DNA from: Anaerolineae bacterium
GTDB taxonomy: Bacteria; Chloroflexota; Anaerolineae; B4-G1; SLSP01
Direction of reading: 5' to 3'
Length of the DNA: 21,804 nt
Assembly (NCBI GenBank): GCA_018055515.1
Contig: JAGPHL010000019.1
Span: 1-21,804, forward strand
The notes under the pieces are model-generated. The model did not search any database. It had not been told where the DNA came from and worked only from the letters and a program-made list of their open reading frames with translations. The position numbers were made by a program, and so were the translations under genes. This document shows, piece by piece, positions 15,501 to 21,804 of this stretch (position 1 is its first letter; each line of letters begins with the position of its first letter).

Positions 15501-18335
15501 TTCACCCTCCGAGAAGCCGGTGGCGGTGCACTTCCAGGCGTATTGCTCACCCGCGACCTGCACATCGAGTGTGGCCCCGGCGGGCGCAGTCGGCCCGTCA
15601 ATGTAAAGGATCTTGCCGGCTGTGGGGCTGACGATGACAGCCTGGCCCGGCATGGGCCGTGTGGCCGGTGTCACGGTTTCGACCCTGGCCGTCGGTTCAT
15701 TTTTAAGATTGTATCCCTGCACCTGAAGCGTGTGACTGGTGAACCACTGCGCGCGCGTCAATCCCAGCGCTGCCGGCGACACGTAGACCTCATACCGGTT
15801 GCCTGTGGGTGCATAATCGCGCCCGATCAACCGCCCATCCAGGAAGAACGCCACACGGTCTACGCCGGCGACACTGCCTGTCACGTCGGCATAGAGCGTC
15901 CAAAATTCATAATAAGCGGAGTCGTATGGCAAGATGCCCACGGCGCCAAGCCCTACTGGATCGGTGCCCAGAGCGGCGGTCTCGAAGAACGCGCCGCCGC
16001 TGTTCGTGGGATTGCCCGCTGCGTCGGCGACGGTGACGCTGTAATAGTAGGGGCTGGCGGCCTCGAGACCGGTGAGGATGACTTGATGGCTCGTCTTATA
16101 CGCGCCGTCGGTGATTGAGGTGACATTGAAGGGCCCGTTCCGTCCGTAGTCCAGACGCCCGCGACACGGCTCGTTCGTCGTCCAACTGATCGTCGCCCCG
16201 TGTTCAGTGATGGCGGACACCGTAGGGCCTGAGGTGATCTGCGGTGGCATGAGATCGCATGACCAGCTCTCTTCGAAGCAGTTGTTGCCTTCATTAGTCT
16301 CAGGGATGAGACCGGTCGCGTCAGCGCAGAGGCGCATTGGCGCTGTGGCGCCGGCGCACGTCCAGGCATACGCCAGGCTGCCCGCGCGCACTGCTCCCGG
16401 CGGCAGCGCCTCGTCGAAGGGCGTCGAGGCGACCGCGCTGCCGTCGCGGAATAGCCGCACCGTGTGGCCGGCGGGGGCTGTCCCCGCGCCGGTGTTCTGC
16501 ACGATGTAGTAGACGCGCCCCTCGGCCTGGTCATACCAGACGCTGGTGATGCGCAGGTCAGGACGCGGTTGCACGTTGACGGTGTAATGCTGCGCGACTG
16601 TCCCCCCGCAGTTCTGCGCGGAGACAGTGATCGTCTTGAGTCCAGGCGTGGCCCAAGTGTACTGGCGTGTGGCCTGTGAGCCGGTGTAAGACGTCTGATC
16701 GGTCGCTTCCCAGGTGTAGGTGATGGGCAGCGTGGCGCTCACGGGGACCGGTGTCGCCGTGTAGCCATAGGCCGTTTCGATGACCCCCTCCGCCGGGCCG
16801 ATGAGGGTCAAACCGGTGAGGGGCTGTGGGCAGAGGGGCGGCGGCTCGGTGATGACAACCTGATGGGTGCCCACAAGGCTGCTCTCGCAGTTTTTCACCG
16901 TGACTGTGATCCCCTTTGTTCCGGGCGTGGCCCACGTGTAATTTCGGCTGGCCTGCGAGCCGGAATAGGGCGCTTGCCCGGTGGCCTCCCAGACATAGGT
17001 GATGGGTAAGGTCGCCGTTACGGGAAGGACGTTGGCCGTGAAATCATACGCCGTGCCGATGAGACCCGCTATCGCCCCATTAATGGTGACGTCGGTGGCC
17101 GCGTGACACGGCGGCGGACCATACGTGATGATCAGATGCGCCGGTCTAGAGCCTTCCCTCGTATAAATTAAAGCGTTGCCAACCGAGCCGCTCGCGGGTT
17201 TGAGCATCATACCGTAGTTGCTCACTGCACCGGAGCTCCAGGCCTGCGCGATGTGGGTTACGTCGAACCAGTTCCAAGGCCATCCTTCCCATGGTTGCGC
17301 GGGATCGCCCTGACCTGCCGTTGCCGGGGCGTTATTCCAGGTTACGCCACTCTCTTGCCAGGTGGCAAGCACGGCTTCCGGCGCGATGGAAAACGTCTCC
17401 ATCACGGTTCCGGCCTGCGCCCGATTGAACACTGCTTGCAGCCCCACTGAGGCGCTGATCACGGTGCTGCCCGCCGGAATGCCAGAAAGATCAAACTTCA
17501 GCAGGGCGTGCGCTCCAGTGCCGGTGCGATCATCCCGCACGGACATATCTTGCGAAGTGCCGTAGTTGTTGTTGGGATATCTATGGAAGATGCCTGCATC
17601 TGCCTGCACCGTCAGCTCTGTTCGCCGCACATACATGATCACCAGGCGCGGCGGGTTGGCGGCCTCGCGGGAGTCAAAAGAGTGAGGGGAATAAGGAATT
17701 GTCCCCATTCCAGAGGGGACCAGGCGCAGGCCGTAGTTGGTCCATGCACCGTTGTACCAGTTCTTCACGATCTGCGTGACGTCCCAGTGATACCAGTCGC
17801 CAGCAGCTGCGCCCGTCGCTTCATTGGCAGTCGTGGCCGTCGGCTGCGCATTCCAGGTCACGGTTGTCTCGTGCCATTCCTGGGTGAGCGCTTGCGCCGC
17901 GATATTGAAATCACCGGCAGAGGTCCGGTACAATTCGAGCGTGGCGGTCAGAATCACGGCATCCGCGGGCAGGGAAGACAGGTTGAATGCCGCGAAGGTG
18001 CGATAGGTGTACGTGCCGAGGAGTGAAGACAATCCCACATTCAGATTGGTAGCCGTCCCGTAGTTGGTGTCCCCCGCTTTGTCGGTGACATAACTGTCCT
18101 TTGTCGCGAGCAACGTGCTGCGGAAGGCCGTCCCACCGTCGGAGGTGACCGCGCTGCAGGCGACCGGTTCCGCTTCCGGAAGGTTCTCTGGCGCGGCGGT
18201 CTCAGGAATCGCTGGCGCCGCCTCAACTGCTCGCGGCGCAAGGAAGGGAATCTCAAGGGAGATCACGCCATACGTCAATCCGGCCAGCAAGAATGCCAGG
18301 CCCAACACGCCACTGAAAGTCCGTAGCCGTTTCAT
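12561..18335 (-). CDS. Giant secreted multidomain protein with gingipain-like peptidase C25 domain
   Basis: A 1924-residue exported protein. A Sec-type signal (Lys/Arg start, hydrophobic stretch about 9-27) is followed by two DNRLRE-type beta-sandwich modules (about 66-238 and 239-408), two PKD-like repeats (about 411-497 and 502-590, each with ITYxWEATxQ and YTWATPG), a CARDB-like module (592-695), an FN3-like module (697-786), Ig-like stretches, and a peptidase C25 domain (about 1187-1535). The catalytic dyad is visible as His1407 in YRGHGG and Cys1446 in GLTCLSGD. Two CARDB-like modules close the protein, which ends VYLPLTLRQ with no LPXTG or transmembrane anchor. ATG 18335 has AAGGAGGG just upstream. 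Expected to act outside the cell as a protease or adhesin; substrate unknown. It is flanked by terminators, so it is probably monocistronic. Confidence 0.88.
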   Translation of the reverse strand: MKRLRTFSGVLGLAFLLAGLTYGVISLEIPFLAPRAVEAAPAIPETAAPENLPEAEPVACSAVTSDGGTAFRSTLLATKDSYVTDKAGDTNYGTATNLNVGLSSLLGTYTYRTFAAFNLSSLPADAVILTATLELYRTSAGDFNIAAQALTQEWHETTVTWNAQPTATTANEATGAAAGDWYHWDVTQIVKNWYNGAWTNYGLRLVPSGMGTIPYSPHSFDSREAANPPRLVIMYVRRTELTVQADAGIFHRYPNNNYGTSQDMSVRDDRTGTGAHALLKFDLSGIPAGSTVISASVGLQAVFNRAQAGTVMETFSIAPEAVLATWQESGVTWNNAPATAGQGDPAQPWEGWPWNWFDVTHIAQAWSSGAVSNYGMMLKPASGSVGNALIYTREGSRPAHLIITYGPPPCHAATDVTINGAIAGLIGTAYDFTANVLPVTATLPITYVWEATGQAPYSGSQASRNYTWATPGTKGITVTVKNCESSLVGTHQVVITEPPPLCPQPLTGLTLIGPAEGVIETAYGYTATPVPVSATLPITYTWEATDQTSYTGSQATRQYTWATPGLKTITVSAQNCGGTVAQHYTVNVQPRPDLRITSVWYDQAEGRVYYIVQNTGAGTAPAGHTVRLFRDGSAVASTPFDEALPPGAVRAGSLAYAWTCAGATAPMRLCADATGLIPETNEGNNCFEESWSCDLMPPQITSGPTVSAITEHGATISWTTNEPCRGRLDYGRNGPFNVTSITDGAYKTSHQVILTGLEAASPYYYSVTVADAAGNPTNSGGAFFETAALGTDPVGLGAVGILPYDSAYYEFWTLYADVTGSVAGVDRVAFFLDGRLIGRDYAPTGNRYEVYVSPAALGLTRAQWFTSHTLQVQGYNLKNEPTARVETVTPATRPMPGQAVIVSPTAGKILYIDGPTAPAGATLDVQVAGEQYAWKCTATGFSEGEAVPPGLSAVLCNPVRDKVSSMKMYLDGTLLSTYIPTPGTYDHVFAVSLAGKSSGDHTLRFEARTSGGSTYTAESTIQLLQGQGELALGHRTERDGNFFRVTLAITNTGATTVLVDSLDDFARGFQVVEIPTTTHYALTSADWGNSPNRLIHIDFFSPADAKRMALAPGAAFALTYQLVPILYPASEHYYVGSGGDSPNQVATITYRLQYGATDHVTTLASGDNWVGTQFIDDAVREAFAQADMLLVTAPEGLRQYLIPPAWQQSAGKQRELNLLLSRMAELATLRHGVLAFLPISPDAATVDALLEPGGRWANALHPNFRTTHAGGYVLFVGEDEIIPVQNAGYGVPYSDLRYASTSGEAKPELVFSRQVGDDLVTLSQGLHHAILVARDGSGFDRQRALLSSGRGDGEGTFWTQLNEVNDRLDVAQATRLRWKNYTTAAKMLAVYQTEMAKGQSLVFYRGHGGSNSWNDTTGTGSVGFTANDVASFNFAGYHPFTFGLTCLSGDYKDAYSMAEAWLRYGAAAYIGAVSPSDRGTNGRAGRAFFNRWGDNSALSVGNAFTDMARDHWADDGNWREWIYQYHLYGDPKFGALPTSVVAATSPLANAGPRGATQLLLPDYTVTTDEEGFDHVALPGGSEWIWEGDPIVPTWKVVYDYPQGQRVQQVTLAARGGLIVATGLNIPTATLAQDCDCAPATSATNVTPEGWTPQFEQAYTWHVSENPDGTSTLELLLYPFTYNPGTTDVRFYQEWNFDIAVVDTTVDIASLMMSRSRYSLTEPIIARLAVENSGAEQSVLVQTVVKSLSDEVTQALTLEPLHAVAGASLLDLVVAPLPAGDYVLEVLLKDTAGHVLDSERTEFTAGIAAGEVISLSAARTLFKPGDAVPLTLVFQNTGDTPLNGVAVIRVETEDGVTSPATFTIPFTALAPGATETFNAVWNSTGATAETYRVVGYGSYHQGVSLPMEMRLSTRARVYLPLTLRQ

Positions 18336-18652
18336 GTGCCCTCCTTCGATAGATGCTGCTTGAATCTGGAACTGTTCTCCCTCTGGACAGGGACGAGGGA
18401 CAGCGTCGGAATGCCGATTTTCCAGGAATCAAGTTTAGTCTAACGGCGCAGCGTCAAAAAAACGTCAAAAAGTGGCGGGCCGCACTGGAGGCATACAAAA
18501 ACACGGAGGACACGGTCGGGATCTGAGATCATTCCGTGTCCTCCGGCGGGAAAGTCGGCTATGCTGGTTGGCCTATTTCATTTTGGAACTTACGCCGTGG
18601 GACGGCGCCAGCAAATTTCATCCAAAGAACGCCATGGCCGTGAAATGATGCA
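18336..18652. other. Intergenic region with promoter area of the giant gene
   Basis: No gene is seen in these 317 bases. They hold the terminator of the membrane-protein gene (18497-18545) and, nearer the giant gene, an AT-rich stretch with a repeated TTTTTGACG on the minus strand (18452-18471) and possible -10 hexamers TAGACT or TAAACT (18432-18442). Spacing to a -35 is not ideal, so no promoter is called. Confidence 0.5.
18497..18545 (-). terminator. Intrinsic terminator of the membrane-protein gene
   Basis: A perfect 12-bp inverted repeat (cggaggacacgg at 18504-18515 and ccgtgtcctccg at 18534-18545) with an 18-nt loop, followed on the minus strand by TGTTTTTG. It lies about 107 nt after the stop at 18653. 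Confidence 0.7.
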
Positions 18653-19717
18653 TCAGTCCTGCCGGCCCTGATCGCCGCTCTCCTCCGCTGTGACTTCGGG
18701 GAGCGCGGGCGTTGCCGGCGTCTCCTCTGACGCGGGTTCCAGAGCGCGCAGCTCGCGGTAGGTGAGCGTCCACACGCTGGAATCAAAGGTCTGATACACG
18801 CCGCCCAGGAACAGGCTCGGCGGCATGACGACCGCCAGGAAGAGGAGCAGCCCCAGGCTTCCGCCGACGATCCAGGGCACGGCACCCTCGGTCACCAGGC
18901 TGATCAGTCCGCCGATGATCAATGCCGGCAGCCCGCCGATCACGCCGCCCAGCGTCATCAGCAGCAGGACGACCGGGATCATCAGCAAGGTGACTCCCAG
19001 GTTGATGCCGACCATGAGCAGCCACATCAGCGCCACGTCTTTGAGGTGTTTCCACACAAAGGTCGTTCCCGCACCGAGGGCCTCAAAAACTCCCTGCCCT
19101 TCCAGGATCACGAAGCGCCGGACGAAGTGCAGGAGCGTGTTGACCACGGTTCCCACCACGATGGCGAACAAAATCGCCAGCAGGATGAGGCCGATGGCAG
19201 CCACGGTTCCCAACGTTCGCAGCACGTCGCTCTGGGTGACCCAGACCAGCAACGGGGCGGCTGCCACCACGAAGATGAGCGCCAACCCCACGCCGATGAC
19301 CAGTCCCACGAGCAGGTCGAGCAGGAAGAGGCGCCACGCGCTGCGCGACCAGCCGATCCGGAAGCCCTCCTGCACCGTGCGCTGCTTGCCGGTCTCGTCG
19401 TACTCGTCCACCATGCGGATGAGGGCCGTTTGGGAGATGTAACGTCCGAGCGTCGCGAGGACGGTGAACACCAGGATGAAGCCGCACAGAGCCGCGACGG
19501 TCGTGACGATGAGTCCCGTCGAAATGCCGGGCCACGCCGGCGTTGAGGGCAGGTTCCATTCGCCGCCGGTGTTCCCCATGCCGCTGAATCGCACGCCGCT
19601 ATTACTGCCGCCTCCGCCGCCGGCGGAGGCCAGCGCCAGCAGAATGCCGAAGACCCACAGGGCCTTGTAACGCCAGGTCGTGTTCCAGGCTTGTTGGATG
19701 ATCTTTACGTAATCCAT
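18653..19717 (-). CDS. Polytopic membrane protein of unknown function
   Basis: A 354-residue integral membrane protein; I do not recognise a characterised function. It opens MDYVKIIQQAWNTTWRYKAL, has a first hydrophobic helix (about 20-34), a Gly/Ser-rich external-looking stretch (35-65), and about six further hydrophobic segments. A charged loop (MVDEYDETGKQRTVQEGFRIGW) follows the second helix, and the C-terminal 35 residues are acidic, Pro/Glu-rich and probably cytoplasmic. The layout resembles the widespread bacterial DUF-type membrane proteins related to the membrane domain of GlpQ-like phosphodiesterases, but without a catalytic part. ATG 19717 is supported by AGGAGGT 7 nt upstream. It has its own terminator and no obvious partner. 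Confidence 0.85.
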   Translation of the reverse strand: MDYVKIIQQAWNTTWRYKALWVFGILLALASAGGGGGSNSGVRFSGMGNTGGEWNLPSTPAWPGISTGLIVTTVAALCGFILVFTVLATLGRYISQTALIRMVDEYDETGKQRTVQEGFRIGWSRSAWRLFLLDLLVGLVIGVGLALIFVVAAAPLLVWVTQSDVLRTLGTVAAIGLILLAILFAIVVGTVVNTLLHFVRRFVILEGQGVFEALGAGTTFVWKHLKDVALMWLLMVGINLGVTLLMIPVVLLLMTLGGVIGGLPALIIGGLISLVTEGAVPWIVGGSLGLLLFLAVVMPPSLFLGGVYQTFDSSVWTLTYRELRALEPASEETPATPALPEVTAEESGDQGRQD

Positions 19718-19740
19718 TGTTAGACCTCCTCGGAAAATAG

Positions 19741-19769
19741 GCGAAAAGGCGAGAAAGCGAAAAGGCGAG
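19741..19769. repeat. 13-bp direct repeat near the membrane-protein gene start
   Basis: gcgaaaaggcgag occurs at 19741-19753 and 19757-19769, separated by aaa. On the minus strand this gives a pyrimidine-rich leader with T-runs directly after the first hairpin. Confidence 0.7.
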
Positions 19770-19793
19770 TGGCGCGAACTTCAGTTCACTCGC
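19765..19793 (-). terminator. Possible glmS terminator hairpin
   Basis: gcgagtg (19765-19771) pairs with cactcgc (19787-19793), with an inner aac/gtt stem. On the minus strand it is followed by cttttcgctttc. It lies far (about 350 nt) from the glmS stop, so a role for glmS is uncertain. Confidence 0.35.
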
Positions 19794-19803
19794 TGGCCGC
19801 CGC

Positions 19804-19859
19804 CCCGGAATGAATTCCGGGTCTGACAGGTCCCCAACAACGCGCTTCGGCGCGGTTGG
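19804..19859. other. Two tight hairpins
   Basis: cccggaat/attccggg (19804-19821) is a perfect 8-bp stem with a two-base loop. ccaac-aa-cgcgc/gcgcg-gttgg (19834-19859) is a 10-bp stem with a two-base bulge and a TTCG loop, a very stable tetraloop in RNA. They could belong to a REP-like element or a structured RNA. Confidence 0.5.
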
Positions 19860-20143
19860 CTCGTGTCGAACCGGCGAGTCGCCGCAGCCTCTGCGCACGG
19901 GGTATGGCTCACAGGGTAATTGTTCAGCCACTGACTAAAAAACGCAAGATTTCCTGGCGACCCTTGAAGATTGAGTATCAACCATCGCCGGCTAGCCACC
20001 TGGCGCCAGACTTGTGCGCCGGCACATGGCGTCTCGGAAAATAGAGAGCCGTGAGAAGAGAACCGTTGCGGCTTCTATTCACGCCTCGCATTTTCGTGTT
20101 GGCCGCCGGGACTGCCGTCCGTTGCCGGTTTAGTGCCCATGGC

Positions 20144-21804
20144 TCAATCCACCGTCAACGTCTTGCTCAGATTGCGGGGGAAATCGGGATCATAGCCCCG
20201 GGCGACGCCCAGATAATACGCCAGCAGCTGCAGGGGCAGCGTCGCCAGCAGCGGCGTGAACAGGGGATCGGCGTCGGGCAGCGCGAGGGTGGTGTGCGCG
20301 TTGGCCTGCAGGCGCGCGTCCGCCGCGGCGATGGCGATGGTATGCCCGCCGCGCACCGCCACCTCGTTGATCCCGCTCACGGCCAGCCCCACGTCCTCCG
20401 GCCCGGCGACGAAGATGACGGGATAGCCCTCGTCCACTGCCGAAAGCGGGCCGTGCTTGAATTCCGTCGAAAGCATCCCCTCGCAGTGCGCGTACGTCAC
20501 CTCTTTGAGTTTGAGCGCTCCCTCCAGGGCGATGGGATAGGTGAGGCCATAGCCCAGGCAGTAGAGGTCGTTGCGACCCGTCAGGCGGGGTTGGAGCGCG
20601 CGCACCGGCGCTTCTACCGCCTCGAGGGTGCGTTCCAGCAACTCCGGGAGCCGCGCCAGCGCCCCGGTATTGTGGCCGCCCATGCGCAGCGCCAGGTAGA
20701 GGAAAGCGAGCGCCTGGTTCATGAAAGTCTTGGTGGCCGGCACACTGATCTCGTAGCCGCAGGCCAGGGGCAGCGTGTGCTCGGTCTCGTTCATCAGCGT
20801 CGAACCGATCACGTTCACCAGGCTCACGGAACCCATCCCCCGCCGTTGCCCGGCGTGAAAGGCGTTGAGGACGTCTTTGGTCTCCCCGCTCTGGCTGACA
20901 AACAGCCCCACGTCCTGTGGGCCGATGGTCGGCGCGTACTGGGGCACGAACTGCGGCGCGAGGATAGGAATCGCCGGCCGCCCCGCGAGCCGCGCCATGT
21001 ACACCGCGCCCAACAGGCAGGCGTGATAGCTCGTCCCGCAGCCGATGAGATAGAGATGCCGCGCCTCGCGCAGCCGACGCACTACCGGCGCGATATCTCC
21101 GGAGGCGTCGTAGAGGTGCAGCAATTCGCGTGCGACGCCGGGCTGCTCGTGAATCTCCTTGAGCATGAAATGGGGATAACCGCCCTTGGCGACCGCGTCC
21201 ATGCTCTCGGTCACCAGCTCCGGCTCACGCTTGATGGGCTGTCCATCCTCGACGTGATAGAGATCCACCCCCTCCGGCCGCAGCACGACGATCTCGCCGT
21301 CCCGCACGCGCAGCACTCGCCGCGTCAGCGCCAGGATCGAGGGCAGGTCGGAGGAGGCGTAGGTAGCGCCCTCCCCGATGCCCGCTACCAGGCCGGAGCC
21401 TTTCTTGAAGGCGTAGAGCCGATCCTCACCCACGCGCCCGATGATGAAGGCGTAATCGCCCTCCAGATCGTGGTAAGCCCGGCGGATGGCCTCCAGCATC
21501 CCATAGCCCTGGTTGACATAACGTTCCACGGCGTGCACGCAGCTCTCGCCGTCGTTTGTCGAGCGGACGACCATGCCCTCGGCCGTGAATTGCGCCATGA
21601 GCTCCACGTTGTTGACCACGTTGCCGTTGTGAGCGCCCACCATGTCGCCGTCGGAATCGAGATGAGGCTGCGCGTTCACCTGCGAGGGCGCGCCGAACGT
21701 GGCCCAGCGCAACTGCACGATGCCGCGCTGACCCTTCATCTCGTAGAAATTGAGCCGCTCGGCGACGCTGGCCACCTTGCCGACGTCTTTGCGCAGATCA
21801 ATGC
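20144..21804 (-). CDS. glmS: Glutamine--fructose-6-phosphate aminotransferase (5' partial)
   Basis: Makes glucosamine-6-phosphate from fructose-6-phosphate and glutamine, the first step to UDP-GlcNAc for the cell wall; cytoplasmic. The frame runs to the window edge, so the N-terminal Cys nucleophile and roughly 55-65 residues are outside. Numbered from the internal GTG at 21775, the glutaminase part shows RWATFG (23-28) and HNG (49-51). The two SIS domains show GCGTSYHA (245-252), SQSGETKD (294-301), and the isomerase residues matching E. coli Glu481, Lys485, Glu488 and His504 (here Glu418, Lys422, Glu425, His441). The C-terminus RNLSKTLTVD matches the usual NLAKSVTVE, with Lys538 for the catalytic Lys603. 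The motif QLRWATFG differs from the common HTRWATHG. Confidence 0.94.
   Translation of the reverse strand, partial: IDLRKDVGKVASVAERLNFYEMKGQRGIVQLRWATFGAPSQVNAQPHLDSDGDMVGAHNGNVVNNVELMAQFTAEGMVVRSTNDGESCVHAVERYVNQGYGMLEAIRRAYHDLEGDYAFIIGRVGEDRLYAFKKGSGLVAGIGEGATYASSDLPSILALTRRVLRVRDGEIVVLRPEGVDLYHVEDGQPIKREPELVTESMDAVAKGGYPHFMLKEIHEQPGVARELLHLYDASGDIAPVVRRLREARHLYLIGCGTSYHACLLGAVYMARLAGRPAIPILAPQFVPQYAPTIGPQDVGLFVSQSGETKDVLNAFHAGQRRGMGSVSLVNVIGSTLMNETEHTLPLACGYEISVPATKTFMNQALAFLYLALRMGGHNTGALARLPELLERTLEAVEAPVRALQPRLTGRNDLYCLGYGLTYPIALEGALKLKEVTYAHCEGMLSTEFKHGPLSAVDEGYPVIFVAGPEDVGLAVSGINEVAVRGGHTIAIAAADARLQANAHTTLALPDADPLFTPLLATLPLQLLAYYLGVARGYDPDFPRNLSKTLTVD

Larger units (their letters stand above)
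19729..20044. repeat. 292-bp segment framed by a 12-bp direct repeat
   Basis: ctcggaaaatag occurs exactly at 19729-19740 and again at 20033-20044, enclosing 19741-20032. This shape resembles a target-site duplication around a small non-autonomous insertion, but no clear terminal inverted repeats and no transposase are seen. Part of the left copy lies just upstream of the membrane-protein ribosome binding site. Confidence 0.4.
19718..20143. other. Hairpin-rich non-coding stretch between glmS and the membrane-protein gene
   Basis: No convincing gene is seen. The stretch holds a 12-bp direct repeat at 19729-19740 and 20033-20044, a 13-bp tandem-like repeat, and three consecutive hairpins at 19765-19859. 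Short frames across it have no ribosome binding site and no family resemblance. Confidence 0.6.

Noticed and set aside
19860..19910. Possible tRNA, because of GGTTCGA on the minus strand
   Set aside because: The flanking bases do not form the T-stem, and no acceptor or anticodon arm could be folded around it.
19781..19999. Small frames across the non-coding stretch after glmS
   Set aside because: No ribosome binding site and no family resemblance; they run through hairpins and repeats and are better explained as non-coding sequence.

Overview
The window is GC-rich, densely coded bacterial DNA. The gene content suggests a Chloroflexota (Anaerolineae/Caldilinea-like) chromosome or metagenome-assembled contig. 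The reasons are a GlmS with the motif RWATFG in place of RWATHG, a secreted giant protein ending in VYLPLTLRQ, DNRLRE/CARDB/PKD-type extracellular domains, and a ChvE/MmsAB sugar importer next to a soluble NarL-type histidine kinase. The lineage call is inference from family resemblance; no rRNA or tRNA is present to confirm it.

Layout. (1) Positions 1-3526, plus strand: two consecutive half-transporters of a heterodimeric ABC exporter; the first is cut by the window edge. (2) Positions 3505-10159, minus strand: a monosaccharide import locus read in the order chvE (a lipoprotein with two almost identical sugar-binding domains), mmsA (ATPase), mmsB (permease), an intrinsic terminator, and then an ABC-ATPase/histidine-kinase fusion whose end overlaps the exporter gene tail to tail by 22 bp. 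(3) Positions 10468-12417, minus: a DUF4139 protein. (4) Positions 12561-18335, minus: a 1924-residue secreted multidomain protein with a gingipain-like (peptidase C25) domain, ending at a clear terminator. (5) Positions 18653-19717, minus: a polytopic membrane protein of unknown function with its own terminator. (6) Positions 19718-20143: a hairpin-rich non-coding stretch framed by a 12-bp direct repeat. (7) Positions 20144-21804, minus: GlmS, cut at its N-terminus by the window edge.

How the genes may work together. ChvE would capture aldoses outside the membrane, MmsB would pass them through and MmsA would power import. The fusion protein has a sugar-importer-type ATP-binding domain that keeps Walker A but has lost the signature glycines, the catalytic glutamate and the switch histidine. 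That domain is joined by a coiled coil to a complete HisKA_3/HATPase kinase. The simplest reading is an intracellular sensor that reports on the importer, its substrate or ATP state to an unlinked response regulator. In Agrobacterium, ChvE feeds both a sugar importer and the VirA histidine kinase, so a ChvE-kinase link has a precedent. The architecture here is different and is the most promising candidate for an undescribed system in this window.

No CRISPR array, tRNA, rRNA, transposase or phage gene was seen.
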